A stretch of DNA of 64,000 nt. Origin: Duganella fentianensis (GTDB lineage: Bacteria; Pseudomonadota; Gammaproteobacteria; Burkholderiales; Burkholderiaceae_D). The stretch covers positions 682,001 to 746,000 of the forward strand of contig NZ_WWCL01000002.1 of assembly GCF_009857835.1 (NCBI RefSeq). The letters are read 5' to 3'. The position numbers were made by a program, and so were the translations under genes. The notes under the pieces were generated by a model. It saw only the letters and a program-made list of their open reading frames with translations. It was not told the DNA's origin and searched no databases. This document shows positions 10,352 through 19,412 of this stretch, one piece after another; positions within the stretch are counted from its first letter, which is position 1, and each line of letters starts with the position of its first letter.

Positions 10352-11522
10352 TACCCCGGTGGCTGGCCAGTCGGCCACCTCGCCACTGTCGCTCGCGCTG
10401 GTGGCGGGCGAGCCGTCCGGCGATATGCTGGCGGCCCGTCTGCTGTCCGGTCTGCGCCCCCATTTGCCCGGCGCGCGCTTCCATGGCATAGGCGGCGAGC
10501 AGATGATGGCGCAGGGCTTCGAATCGCACTGGCCTATGGATAAGCTGACGGTGCGCGGCGTGCTTGAAGTGATTCCGCGCTACCGCGAAATCAAGGGCAT
10601 CCAGAACCAGCTGCGTGACCAGCTACTGGCCGAACGTCCGGCCGCCTTCATCGGTGCCGACTATCCGGGCTTCAATCTGGGGCTGGAAGAACAGCTCAAG
10701 GCCGCCGGTATCCCCACCATCCATTACATCGGGCCGCAGATCTGGGCCTGGCGTGGTGGCCGTATCAAGAAAATCATCCGTGCCGTGTCGCACATGCTGG
10801 TGGTGTTCCCGTTTGAAGAGGAAATCTACCGCAAGGCCGGTGTGCCGGTCAGCTATGTGGGCCACCCGCTGGCCGAACTGATACCGCTGGCAACCGACGA
10901 GGCGGGGGCCAGGCGTACGCTGGGTCTGCCCGAGCAGGCCAATGTAGTGACCATCATGCCCGGCAGCCGCATGTCCGAAATTAAGTACAACACGGTGGCC
11001 TTTATCAGCGCGGCGCGCTTGCTCAAGCAGCGCGACCACTCGCTGCGCTTTGTCGTGCCGATGGCGGGCGCACGCCAGCGCCAGTATTTCCTTGAACTGG
11101 TCGCGCAGGCCGGCCTGCAGGATGTCGAACTGACCCTGCTCGATGGACAGTCGCATACTGCGATTGCGGCGGCCGATGCGGTGCTGGTGGCTTCCGGCAC
11201 GGCTTCGCTTGAAGTGGCGCTGTTCAAGAAGCCTATGGTGATCGCCTACAAGATGATGGCGCTGGAATGGCAGATACTGCGCCACTTCGGCTACCAGCCG
11301 TGGATAGGCCTGCCGAATATTCTGGCACGCGAATTCCTCGTGCCGGAGCTGCTGCAGGATGCGGCCAACCCGCAGGCGCTGGCCGAAGCCATGTGGCAGC
11401 AGCTGACGGATGCGCCGCACCGCCTGCGGCTGGCACAGCGCTTCAGCGATATGCATCACAGCCTGCTGCGCAATAGCGCGCAGGAGAGCGCGGCTGCCGT
11501 GCTCAAAGTAATCCAAGCATAA
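10302..11522 (+). CDS. lpxB: Lipid-A-disaccharide synthase
   Basis: Glycosyltransferase (GT19) that joins UDP-2,3-diacyl-GlcN and lipid X to the tetraacyl disaccharide. Family landmarks are L-V-A-G-E-P-S-G-D near the N-terminus, [16 protein letters not shown] and the donor-site region [10 protein letters not shown]. The coordinates use the only in-frame ATG (406 residues, 50 bp inside lpxA). Family length of about 380-390 suggests the true start may be GTG at 10335 or 10359; neither has a clear Shine-Dalgarno. Confidence 0.93.
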   Translation: MPCASSSVRPLVASSADTPVAGQSATSPLSLALVAGEPSGDMLAARLLSGLRPHLPGARFHGIGGEQMMAQGFESHWPMDKLTVRGVLEVIPRYREIKGIQNQLRDQLLAERPAAFIGADYPGFNLGLEEQLKAAGIPTIHYIGPQIWAWRGGRIKKIIRAVSHMLVVFPFEEEIYRKAGVPVSYVGHPLAELIPLATDEAGARRTLGLPEQANVVTIMPGSRMSEIKYNTVAFISAARLLKQRDHSLRFVVPMAGARQRQYFLELVAQAGLQDVELTLLDGQSHTAIAAADAVLVASGTASLEVALFKKPMVIAYKMMALEWQILRHFGYQPWIGLPNILAREFLVPELLQDAANPQALAEAMWQQLTDAPHRLRLAQRFSDMHHSLLRNSAQESAAAVLKVIQA

Positions 11523-11532
11523 GAGAAACAAC

Positions 11533-12186
11533 GTGAAAAACCCTACCCCCGGCCTGTTCGACTATCTACCCGACTCGCCCGATGAAATCATTTGCGGTGT
11601 CGATGAGGCAGGGCGCGGGCCGCTGGCCGGCCCTGTATTCGCGGCTGCCGTGATCCTCGATCCGGCCCGTCCCATCGACGGCCTGCGCGATTCCAAGAAG
11701 CTGACGGAAGCCAGGCGCGACCTGCTGGCCCCTGTGATCAAGGCGCAGGCGCTGGCCTGGGCCATCGCCGAAGCATCGGAAGCGGAAATCGACCAGCTGA
11801 ACATACTGCAGGCCACCATGCTGGCCATGCGGCGCGCGGTGGAAGCGTTGCAGACTGTGCCCACGCTGGCCCTGATCGATGGTAACCGCTGCCCCGTCAT
11901 GAAAATCCAGAGCATGGCCATCGTCGGCGGCGACGACAAGGTGGAAGCCATATCGGCCGCCTCCATCCTCGCCAAGACGGCGCGCGATGCGGCGCTGGTG
12001 ACGCTGCATGAGCAATATCCGCAATACTGCTTCGACCAGCACAAAGGCTATGGTACGGCGCTGCATCTGGCCCGCCTGCGCGAGTTCGGCGCGTCGCCCG
12101 TGCACCGCCGTTCGTTTGCGCCGGTAAGGGCAGCGCTGGCCGCCGGCGCGCAAGGCGGGGCGCCAGCAGCAGGAGAGGCAGCATGA
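11533..12186 (+). CDS. rnhB: Ribonuclease HII (GTG start)
   Basis: 217-residue enzyme that incises RNA-DNA hybrids at ribonucleotides. The active-site motif [14 protein letters not shown] is near residue 22, with further acidic residues in L-R-D-S-K-K-L and A-L-I-D-G-N; the C-terminal D-Q-H-K-G-Y-G-T motif is intact. The GTG start follows AAGAGAAA. It overlaps the next gene by four bases (ATGA). Lying behind lpxB is the standard betaproteobacterial arrangement. Confidence 0.96.
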   Translation: MKNPTPGLFDYLPDSPDEIICGVDEAGRGPLAGPVFAAAVILDPARPIDGLRDSKKLTEARRDLLAPVIKAQALAWAIAEASEAEIDQLNILQATMLAMRRAVEALQTVPTLALIDGNRCPVMKIQSMAIVGGDDKVEAISAASILAKTARDAALVTLHEQYPQYCFDQHKGYGTALHLARLREFGASPVHRRSFAPVRAALAAGAQGGAPAAGEAA

Positions 12187-12968
12187 AGACGATTACCTCG
12201 CGCGATAACGCGCAATACAAAGAGCTGGTCAAGCTGGCCGGCAATGCCGCCACCCGGCGCAAACTGGGCCGCACCCTGCTCGATGGCGTCCACCTGTGCC
12301 AGTCCTATCTGCAGCTGCGTGGCCTGCCCGAGCAGTGCATCGTCAGCGAATCGGCCCTGCAGCATGGCGAAGTGATGGACATCGTCGGTCAGCTGGAAGC
12401 GCGCCATGGTCACGTACTGGCGCTGCCGGATAGCCTGTTCAAAGCCATTTCGCAGGTCGAGCATGGGATTGGCGTGATGTTTTCCGTCGCCACGCCCGAG
12501 CGCAGCGTCAGCGGCCCGCTGGCCGTGAATGCCGTACTGCTCGACGGCGTGCAGGACCCCGGCAATATGGGCTCCATCCTGCGCAGCGCTGCGGCGGCGG
12601 GTATCAGGGAAGTGTATTGCAGCGCCGGTTCGGCCTATTGCTGGTCGCCCAAGGTGCTGCGCGCGGCCATGGGCGCCCACTTTGTGCTCGATATCTATGA
12701 AAATGTGGATCTGGCCGAGCTGGTGCGCAATGCCCGCGTCAGCACGCTGGCCACCAGCGGCTATGCTACCCAGCGGCTGTATGATGTCGATCTGCGCCAG
12801 CCGGTGGCCTGGCTGTTCGGCCACGAAGGGCAGGGCGTGGCCGATGATCTGCTGTCGCTGGCTACCCATCAGGTAGTGATTCCCCATCTGGGGCAGGTGG
12901 AGTCGCTGAATGTGGCGGCTTGCGCGGCAGTATGCTTTTTCGAGCAAGTCAGGCAGAATCAGGTCTAA
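12183..12968 (+). CDS. TrmH/SpoU-family RNA 2'-O-methyltransferase
   Basis: 261 residues. An N-terminal substrate-binding domain (about 1-105) precedes a SPOUT knot domain. SpoU motifs are visible: [16 protein letters not shown] (motif 1), [10 protein letters not shown] (motif 2) and [15 protein letters not shown] (motif 3, AdoMet site). The family methylates rRNA or tRNA ribose; the exact target cannot be read from the sequence. It is translationally coupled to rnhB and ends the long envelope operon. Confidence 0.92.
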   Translation: MKTITSRDNAQYKELVKLAGNAATRRKLGRTLLDGVHLCQSYLQLRGLPEQCIVSESALQHGEVMDIVGQLEARHGHVLALPDSLFKAISQVEHGIGVMFSVATPERSVSGPLAVNAVLLDGVQDPGNMGSILRSAAAAGIREVYCSAGSAYCWSPKVLRAAMGAHFVLDIYENVDLAELVRNARVSTLATSGYATQRLYDVDLRQPVAWLFGHEGQGVADDLLSLATHQVVIPHLGQVESLNVAACAAVCFFEQVRQNQV

Positions 12969-13000
12969 GCGCTTATTTAGCGCGATGAATGGAGCCCCGC

Positions 13001-14206
13001 ATGGACATCGCCCAGTTGCACTTTCTGGTAGCCGAAGGAGAACAGAGTCAGCGTCTGGCGCTGGCCGATGTTCTGGTGCACCTCGGGGTGGGCCACATCA
13101 CCCAGGTGCCGGATGGCCATACCGCCTTGCGCCACCTGACTTCAGGTCTGGCGCCGCAGGTGGATGTGGCCATCGTCGATCTGGCCTTGCCCGGCATGGA
13201 CGGGCTGGAACTGATACGCCGTCTGGCCGAACAGCGCTGCAAGGCCGGCATCATCGTGATCGGCGCCCAGAGCAGCGCCGTGCTGATTTCCGTGGAAACC
13301 ATGGCGCAAGCCTATGGCGTGAACATCTGGGGCACACTGGCCAAGCCGGTCGCACCGGCGCGGCTGCAAAGCATGATAGAGCATGCGGCCCAGCCGTCCG
13401 CACCGCGCATCAGCGAGGTACATAGCCAGCTGCCGCAGTTCAGCTTTGCCGAAGTGGGGCAGGGGCTGCAGGATGGCCAGTTCGATCCCTATTTCCAGCC
13501 CAAGATAGAACTGGAAACGGGGCAGGTGAAGGGGCTGGAGATGTTTGCGCGCTGGCGCCATCCCGTGTTCGGGGTGCTGGGACCGGCTGCCTTCATGCAG
13601 GTGCTGGAGCAGCACAAGCGCATCGATTTTCTCGACTGGACGCTGATCGAGAAGTCGGTCGCGGCCTGCCGTACCCTGCACGATCAGGGCATACCGATAT
13701 CCTTCTCGATCAATGTGGACCCCAGCACGCTGGCCCATGCCCAGTTCATGGAGCAGATGGCGGCCTGTCTGGAGCGCCACCGTATCCTGCCCGATTACAT
13801 CACCTTCGAAATGACCGAATCGGCCGTGCTGACCACGGAACCGCATTTCATCGAACGCCTGCTGCGCCTGCGCATGAAAGGCTATGGTCTGGCCATCGAT
13901 GATTACGGTACAGGGCGCAGCAATCTGCAACTGCTGGCCCGCATCCCCTTCTCCGAGCTGAAGATAGACCGCAGCTTTGTCGACGGTGCGTTCAAGAAGC
14001 CCGCTATCGCCACCGTGCTGCGTTCCTGTCTGGGGCTGGCCCGCAACCTCGACCGCCGTTCGGTGGCCGTGGGCGTGGAAACCAAGGAAGACTGGGATTT
14101 CCTGCAAGGGCTGGGCTGCACCTTTGCGCAGGGCTATTACATCGGCAAACCCATGCCGGTGGAAGAATTCCCCGACTGGCTGACGGACTGGCGCCACTTC
14201 TTCTAA
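13001..14206 (+). CDS. Response regulator with EAL phosphodiesterase domain
   Basis: 401 residues: an N-terminal receiver domain (about 1-125, phosphoacceptor Asp in V-D-L-A-L-P-G-M-D-G) and a C-terminal EAL domain (about 155-401). The signature is E-M-F-A-R-W-R instead of E-A-L/V-x-R, but the metal and catalytic positions look kept: Glu of E-M-F, Asn in S-I-N-V-D, Glu in F-E-M-T-E-S, the D-D pair in A-I-D-D-Y-G-T-G, Lys in L-K-I-D-R-S and Glu in G-V-E-T-K. It is probably an active c-di-GMP phosphodiesterase controlled by phosphorylation. ATG at 13001 has GGAG six bases upstream, preferred over the ATG at 12989. No partner kinase is adjacent. Confidence 0.9.
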   Translation: MDIAQLHFLVAEGEQSQRLALADVLVHLGVGHITQVPDGHTALRHLTSGLAPQVDVAIVDLALPGMDGLELIRRLAEQRCKAGIIVIGAQSSAVLISVETMAQAYGVNIWGTLAKPVAPARLQSMIEHAAQPSAPRISEVHSQLPQFSFAEVGQGLQDGQFDPYFQPKIELETGQVKGLEMFARWRHPVFGVLGPAAFMQVLEQHKRIDFLDWTLIEKSVAACRTLHDQGIPISFSINVDPSTLAHAQFMEQMAACLERHRILPDYITFEMTESAVLTTEPHFIERLLRLRMKGYGLAIDDYGTGRSNLQLLARIPFSELKIDRSFVDGAFKKPAIATVLRSCLGLARNLDRRSVAVGVETKEDWDFLQGLGCTFAQGYYIGKPMPVEEFPDWLTDWRHFF

Positions 14207-14212
14207 ACAGAA

Positions 14213-14239
14213 CGCCGGGTCAGCAAGCTGTACCCGGCG
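14213..14239. terminator. Hairpin between convergent genes
   Basis: CGCCGGGT and ACCCGGCG form a perfect 8-bp stem, extended inside by CAGC-AA-GCTG with one bulged T. It sits between the EAL gene and the convergent PEP-CTERM gene. There is no T run on either side, so intrinsic termination is likely but not proven; it could serve both directions. Confidence 0.5.
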
Positions 14240-14283
14240 CGGCAGGCGAACTTAGTCCGCGTATTCCCTCGGCCTGTTCTACA

Positions 14284-14859
14284 TCAAGCTTGTTTGCGGC
14301 GGCGGGCGATCAGACCCACCATGCCTAGGCCAGCGAGCAACATTGCATAGGTTTCCGGTTCCGGCACGGCCGAGACGCCGGTGCGGTATAGGGTGGCGTT
14401 GGAGATCGAATCGATGTGGTTGATGATGTCGGTCACGCCCGTGCTGCCGGCATTAAAGCGGTAGAACGCGGTCTGGTGATTGTAGTTGGTCGTGCCTGCA
14501 TCGGTGGTCACCTTGATCACGCCGTAATGGATGCCGATCACGGTGTCGCCATACAGGGTCTGGTTGAAGTGGAAAAGGGCCGCGCCATCCAGTGATTTCG
14601 CCATCTTGCTGTCGGGTACAGCGCCGCTCAGGGTGATCCCCCACGGCGTGTGCAGGTAGCCGTTGACGTCATCCCAGGTTTGCGGATTGCCGTTCAGATT
14701 GCCCGCGTAATAGCCGAGGCAGGTGACGGGGACGGAGTGGCCGGCCACGATGACTTCGATGGAGCTGCCGGAGCAGCTCGGGGTGCTGGCAGCAGCCATG
14801 CCGGATGCCAGACTCAGGCCCAGAGCGAGGGTGATCGATGCGGATTTTATGAGCTTCAT
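14284..14859 (-). CDS. PEP-CTERM sorting-domain protein
   Basis: 191-residue exported protein. Signal peptide at residues 1-24 (M-K-L-I-K-S-A-S start, cleavage after M-A-A-A). The C-terminus carries the PEP-CTERM signal: V-P-E-P-E-T-Y-A-M, a hydrophobic helix (L-L-A-G-L-G-M-V-G-L-I-A) and a basic tail R-R-R-K-Q-A. Such proteins are cut and anchored or released by exosortase EpsH-type enzymes; none is encoded here. The middle (about residues 25-160) is not recognised. Start at 14859 is set by GAGGA eight bases upstream; the frame opens further to 14934 without a good site. Confidence 0.88.
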   Translation of the reverse strand: MKLIKSASITLALGLSLASGMAAASTPSCSGSSIEVIVAGHSVPVTCLGYYAGNLNGNPQTWDDVNGYLHTPWGITLSGAVPDSKMAKSLDGAALFHFNQTLYGDTVIGIHYGVIKVTTDAGTTNYNHQTAFYRFNAGSTGVTDIINHIDSISNATLYRTGVSAVPEPETYAMLLAGLGMVGLIARRRKQA

Positions 14860-14904
14860 TGGATTTTTCCTCTTGACATCGGTGGCTACTGCGAATAGGC
14901 CGAA

Positions 14905-14977
14905 GATTAGCATGGAAAAATATCTAATCATCATTTATTTTTACTATCAGGCACTCTTTGTGGTTTTTATGCTAATC
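14905..14977. promoter_or_regulatory. Inverted GATTAGCAT sites in divergent intergenic region
   Basis: GATTAGCAT (14905-14913) and its exact reverse complement ATGCTAATC (14969-14977) flank 55 bp, and a further CTAATC stands at 14924-14929. The sites lie in the AT-rich gap between the divergent PEP-CTERM gene and the 2-hydroxycarboxylate transporter. This geometry suggests operator sites for a dimeric regulator acting on one or both genes. The regulator is not identifiable from the window. Confidence 0.45.
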
Positions 14978-15054
14978 ACGTGACGTGCCGCTAGAAAGCG
15001 TTTTGAAAGCTGGCCACCCATACACTCCTGTCAGAACCAGTCACAGGAGACATA

Positions 15055-16446
15055 ATGAACCCCCATACTTCCCCCTATCAGGCATCTGCTGCCCAGCACG
15101 GCATGGCCAGCGTCAGCCCTATCCATGAGCATGGCGATGCCGCCAGCGCCCCGCCGCATATGCTGGCATGGCGCGCCATGGAGCTGCGCATCGGGCTGGT
15201 GCCGCTGCCCGTTTATCTACTGTTGCTGGCCCTGATAGGTGGTTTTGTCTACATGGGCAAGGTGCCGACCGACATCTCGGTGTCCATCGCCGTGCTGGCC
15301 GTGGGCGGCTTTACCTGTGCCGAATTCGGCAAGCGCATGCCGCTGCTGCGCCATATCGGTGCCGCCGCGATTTTCGCTACCTTTGTGCCATCGTTTCTGG
15401 TCTACGCCCATGCCATGCCACCCGTGCTGCTGAAGAACGTGGCCGAATTCACCAAGAACAGCAACTTCCTCTACCTGTTCATCGCCTCCATCGTGGTGGG
15501 CAGTATCTTCAGCATGGACCGCGATGTGCTCATCAAGGGCTTCCTGAAGATCTTCGCGCCGCTGGCCGCCGGTACGGTGGTGGCTGCGCTGGTGGGCACG
15601 GCCGTGGGCACGGCGCTAGGCATGAGCTGGCAGCACACCCTGTTCTTCATCGTGGTGCCCATCATGGCGGGCGGTGTGGGCGAGGGCGCGATTCCCCTGT
15701 CGATAGGCTATGCGGCCATCCTCGGCCACGCGCAGGGCGAAATTTTCGCGCAGGTACTGCCGCCGGTAATGCTGGGCAGCCTGAGCGCCATCCTGATGGC
15801 GGGCGCGCTCAACTTTGCCGGCAAACGCTATCCCCACCTGACGGGCGAGGGTCGGCTGCAGCCCGGTAGCGAAGACGATGTACGTGTGACGGAACTGCCG
15901 GCCGCTGCGGTCGATGTGGGCCAGATAGCCGGCGCCGGCCTGACTGCCATTGCGCTCTACATGGTGGGCCTGATGTCGCACAAGCTGTTCGATTTTCCCG
16001 CGCCCGTGGTGATGCTGTTCGTGGCGGTGCTGCTGATGCTGTGCCGGGTGGTCTCGCCCCAGTTGCAGCAGGCTTCGGGCGTGGTCTATAAGTTCTTCTC
16101 CACGGCCGTCACCTATCCGCTGCTGTTCGCTATTGGTGCGGCACTGACACCGTGGGAAAAACTGATTGCAGCCTTTACCATCGTCAACCTGATCACCATT
16201 GTCGCGACCGTGGCGACGCTGATGGCGACGGGCTTCGTGGTGGGGCGCATGCTGAAGATGTACCCGATCGAGACGGCCATCATCAATGCCTGCCACAGCG
16301 GCCAGGGCGGCACCGGCGACGTGGCGATCCTGACGGCGGCCAACCGCATGCAGATGATGCCGTTTGCCCAGATTGCCACCCGCATAGGCGGTGCGATCGT
16401 GGTCACGCTGGCGCTGTTCGCGCTGGCGCGGGTGGGCATGGCATAA
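15055..16446 (+). CDS. 2-hydroxycarboxylate (citrate/malate) transporter, 2HCT family
   Basis: 463-residue inner-membrane symporter of the CitS/CimH/MaeN family with about eleven hydrophobic segments. The family's two reentrant-loop G-G-x-G signatures are present: M-A-G-G-V-G-E-G-A-I-P-L-S near residue 205 and H-S-G-Q-G-G-T-G-D-V-A-I near residue 420. Substrates of the family are citrate, malate or lactate with Na+ or H+; which one is used here cannot be told. ACAGGAG precedes the ATG. It is transcribed alone, divergent from the PEP-CTERM gene; no citAB-like two-component pair is adjacent. Confidence 0.9.
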   Translation: MNPHTSPYQASAAQHGMASVSPIHEHGDAASAPPHMLAWRAMELRIGLVPLPVYLLLLALIGGFVYMGKVPTDISVSIAVLAVGGFTCAEFGKRMPLLRHIGAAAIFATFVPSFLVYAHAMPPVLLKNVAEFTKNSNFLYLFIASIVVGSIFSMDRDVLIKGFLKIFAPLAAGTVVAALVGTAVGTALGMSWQHTLFFIVVPIMAGGVGEGAIPLSIGYAAILGHAQGEIFAQVLPPVMLGSLSAILMAGALNFAGKRYPHLTGEGRLQPGSEDDVRVTELPAAAVDVGQIAGAGLTAIALYMVGLMSHKLFDFPAPVVMLFVAVLLMLCRVVSPQLQQASGVVYKFFSTAVTYPLLFAIGAALTPWEKLIAAFTIVNLITIVATVATLMATGFVVGRMLKMYPIETAIINACHSGQGGTGDVAILTAANRMQMMPFAQIATRIGGAIVVTLALFALARVGMA

Positions 16447-16554
16447 AGCCGGGCCGATTTTTGCAACTGGCATCTATTTGCCGCGCCGGATACATGTTAT
16501 ATTTTTCTAAACGTTGCACTGGTGCGCAGCGTGGATGACCAGCGAAAGGAAAGT

Positions 16555-17034
16555 ATGGCTATGGTATTTTGTCGCGGCTGCGGCCAGGAGTTGCACGAGT
16601 CGGCCCCGCTCTGCCCCCATTGCGGCGCGCCCCAGACAGTAGCCTCGGCGCCCCGGTTCGCCGATGCCGGCGGCTTCTTTGATTATGCGCTGCGGCCGTT
16701 CCGGCAGTACGCCGTGTTCAGCGGTCGTGCAAGGCGCAAGGAATACTGGTACTTCCTGCTATTCCTGATGGGCGTGAATTTCATGCTGGGTTTTTTTGCC
16801 GGATTGTTCCAGAGTTCATCGATAGGCATGCTGTCGACACTGCTGGTGCTGGTGACTTTCTTGCCCGGCGTGGCTGTAGGCGTGCGGCGCCTGCATGACA
16901 GCAACCGCAGCGGCTGGTGGCTGCTGCTGCCCATTGTGAATCTGATACTGCTGTGTCAGGACAGCGAACCCGGCAGTAACCGCTACGGCCCCAGCCCCAA
17001 ATACCCGGGCCAGGCAGATTTCAGCGCGCCATGA
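16555..17034 (+). CDS. Zinc-ribbon DUF805 membrane protein
   Basis: 159 residues. An N-terminal zinc ribbon with two Cys pairs (C-R-G-C and C-P-H-C-G-A, residues 6-24) is fused to a DUF805 domain from about residue 45 (F-S-G-R-A-R-R-K-E-Y-W-Y-F), with three to four membrane helices and the R-R-L-H-D-S-N-R-S-G-W-W motif typical of DUF805. Function of the family is unknown. ATG at 16555 has AGGA four bases upstream. Its 3' end overlaps the convergent diguanylate cyclase gene by 14 bp. Confidence 0.88.
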   Translation: MAMVFCRGCGQELHESAPLCPHCGAPQTVASAPRFADAGGFFDYALRPFRQYAVFSGRARRKEYWYFLLFLMGVNFMLGFFAGLFQSSSIGMLSTLLVLVTFLPGVAVGVRRLHDSNRSGWWLLLPIVNLILLCQDSEPGSNRYGPSPKYPGQADFSAP

Positions 17035-18397
17035 CCACGCGGTTGCGGCCCGACTGTTTGGCTTCGTACATGGCGGCATCGGCCCGTTTGATCAGATACT
17101 GGTGATCAGGGTGGCCGTCGAACATGGCTACGCCTATGCTGGCCGTGACGCTGACAGAGTGGCCCTGCGCCAGCGAGAACGGGGTGCTTTCAAATTTACT
17201 GCGGATCAGCTCGGCAATGCGCCGGGCGGATTCCGCCGTCACTTCCACCAGCATCACCAGCAATTCTTCGCCGCCGTAACGGAACACGAAGTCGCCATTG
17301 CGCACGCTCGACAGCAGTAGCGCCGAGGCTTGCTGCAGCACCAGATCGCCCCCTTCATGGCCATGGGTATCGTTGACCTGTTTGAAGTGGTCGAGATCGA
17401 GCAGGATCAGGGCAAAGCCCGTATTGCGCTTCTGGCTGACGTTAATCTCGCGGCTGACCACGGAAGGCAGGAAGCGCCGGCTGAACAAGCGGGTCAGAGC
17501 GTCGCGTCCGTTTTCCGCTTCCAGATTGCGTTCGAACAGGGTAGACAGCAGGAACTTCAGATTATCGATTTCGTCCTGCAGGTCGCTGACGCGTTCGACG
17601 GCGCCGCGTGCACCATCACGCGGACGCAGCAGCGGCAGTACCACATTGTCGATGCGCTCTATGATGTCGAGGATCTGTTCGACTTCCATATCGCCTTCGA
17701 ACATGGCGATGGCCTTGTGGTGGAACCACATGCCGAATTCGGATTTGCGCAGGGGCGGCAGGCTGGCCGCGCTTTTGCAGTGCAGCGCCACCATCACTTC
17801 ATTGGCCCATTCCATCAGCACGGCACGCTGGCGCTCGCGTTCCACGCCCACATTCTGGCCGATGGCAAACAGGCGGTAGGCTTCGTCCGTGCGGGCTTCG
17901 CGCTGGCTGTTGCGTTCATACGAGACGCTCATCAGTTCGAGCGCCAGATCGATCAGGCCTTCGGCATAGGCCGTGGCCTGGGCGCGTATCTGGGCATCGT
18001 CGAATTCCTGTGCCAGCGCCAGCCGCAAGTGGTGCTTGAGCAGGCGTGCGCCGCGCGACACCAGATGCACGGGCAGCTGGATGCGGGCATGGACTTCGCC
18101 CACCAGCCGCTGATGGGCGACGATGCCGGCCGCATCATCCATGGGATGGTGGAAGATGGAGCGCAGCCAGCGTGTCATGGACTGGTGCAGCCGTTGCTGA
18201 ACGGCGTCCGCCGTCAGGAAGGAGCGTGCCTGCGGGTGCCCCAGCATGTGCTGGTAGAAATAACTTGCCAGCTTTTCCGCATCCCGCCCCATCAGACTGT
18301 CTAGTGTGGCACGACAGACTTCCGGCGTGGCCAGCACGATATTCGACCATTCGGTCTCGGCAGTCTGATCATAGGGAAGGGCAGTGTGCGCATGCAT
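17021..18397 (-). CDS. Globin-coupled diguanylate cyclase
   Basis: 458 residues in the layout of E. coli DosC/DgcO: N-terminal globin-coupled sensor (about 10-165), a middle helical domain (about 180-280) and C-terminal GGDEF domain (about 300-458). His103 in V-H-A-R-I is at the place of the haem-binding F8 His. The active site reads G-G-E-E-L, and an R-N-G-D inhibitory I-site lies five residues before it. It should make c-di-GMP in response to O2 or another haem ligand. The E. coli partner phosphodiesterase DosP is not adjacent. ppsR lies 14 bp upstream in the same direction. Confidence 0.9.
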   Translation of the reverse strand: MHAHTALPYDQTAETEWSNIVLATPEVCRATLDSLMGRDAEKLASYFYQHMLGHPQARSFLTADAVQQRLHQSMTRWLRSIFHHPMDDAAGIVAHQRLVGEVHARIQLPVHLVSRGARLLKHHLRLALAQEFDDAQIRAQATAYAEGLIDLALELMSVSYERNSQREARTDEAYRLFAIGQNVGVERERQRAVLMEWANEVMVALHCKSAASLPPLRKSEFGMWFHHKAIAMFEGDMEVEQILDIIERIDNVVLPLLRPRDGARGAVERVSDLQDEIDNLKFLLSTLFERNLEAENGRDALTRLFSRRFLPSVVSREINVSQKRNTGFALILLDLDHFKQVNDTHGHEGGDLVLQQASALLLSSVRNGDFVFRYGGEELLVMLVEVTAESARRIAELIRSKFESTPFSLAQGHSVSVTASIGVAMFDGHPDHQYLIKRADAAMYEAKQSGRNRVVMAR

Positions 18398-18411
18398 GGC
18401 AGGCCTCGCTA

Positions 18412-19278
18412 TCAGTAGTCGCGCCGGTTAGGCTTGATTTCTTGCAGAATGGTGGTGGAAATCTCTTCGATCGACTTGGCGGTCGAAGAGAGCCAGCGTA
18501 TGCCCTCGCGCTTCATCATGTTTTCCGCCTCGTTGACTTCGTAGCGGCAGTTTTCGATGGACGCATACTTGCTGCCGGCGCGCCGTTCGTTGCGGATTTC
18601 CGCCAGCCGCTCGGGGGTAATGGTCAGGCCGAAGATCTTGTTTTTGAACTCGTACAGCGAGGACGGCAGGCGGCCCCGTTCGAAATCGTCGGGGATCAGG
18701 GGGTAGTTGGCAGCCTTGATGCCGTACTGCATGGCCAGATACAGGCTGGTCGGGGTTTTGCCGGAACGCGACACGCCAACCAGGATGACGTCGGCCGAAG
18801 CGAGGTTTTTATGCGACTGGCCGTCATCGTGGGCCAGCGAGAAGTTGATCGCTTCGATGCGGTTTTTGTATTCCTCGCTGTCAACAATATTGTGCGAGCG
18901 ACCAATAGTATGGGTGGACATAACGCCCAGTTCTTGTTCCAACGGTGCAACAAATGTCTGGATCAAATCCATGTGCATGCCTTTGCACTGACGGATGATA
19001 TGCGACAGTTCGGTCTTCACCAGAGTCGAAAAGATGATCGGTCTGTAACCATCAGTTGCAAACGCTTCGTTGATTTTGCGTGCAGCTTCGTGCGCTTTAT
19101 CGACCGTATCGATGAAAGGCAGGCGGATTTGACGGAACCGCAAGTCAAACTGGGTGAGAACTGAGTGACCAAAAGTTTCAGCGGTAATACCGGTGCCGTC
19201 GGAAACAAAAAACACGGTACGGGCGGCGGAAGGCAGGGGAGAACGTTGTTCTTGTGTCATGGGAGGTGCGCCAGTCAT
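18412..19278 (-). CDS. ppsR: PEP synthase regulatory protein (kinase/pyrophosphorylase)
   Basis: 288-residue DUF299 protein. It inactivates PEP synthase by ADP-dependent phosphorylation of a Thr and reactivates it by Pi-dependent dephosphorylation. The N-terminal [12 protein letters not shown] motif and the P-loop G-V-S-R-S-G-K-T near residue 158 are intact. It is divergent from its target ppsA with 134 bp between, the classical arrangement. A second in-frame ATG at 19260 is possible; neither start has a clear Shine-Dalgarno. Confidence 0.96.
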   Translation of the reverse strand: MTGAPPMTQEQRSPLPSAARTVFFVSDGTGITAETFGHSVLTQFDLRFRQIRLPFIDTVDKAHEAARKINEAFATDGYRPIIFSTLVKTELSHIIRQCKGMHMDLIQTFVAPLEQELGVMSTHTIGRSHNIVDSEEYKNRIEAINFSLAHDDGQSHKNLASADVILVGVSRSGKTPTSLYLAMQYGIKAANYPLIPDDFERGRLPSSLYEFKNKIFGLTITPERLAEIRNERRAGSKYASIENCRYEVNEAENMMKREGIRWLSSTAKSIEEISTTILQEIKPNRRDY

Positions 19279-19412
19279 TATTGTGGATCGTCAATTTGCG
19301 TCGCAGGCTGTAGAATGGACGCCAATGGCAAGATTGTGCTGCACGACGAACAGAATAACAAGAAACATGTCTGCGCCTCGCTGGAAGATTTCTATCATCA
19401 AAAGGTGTAATT

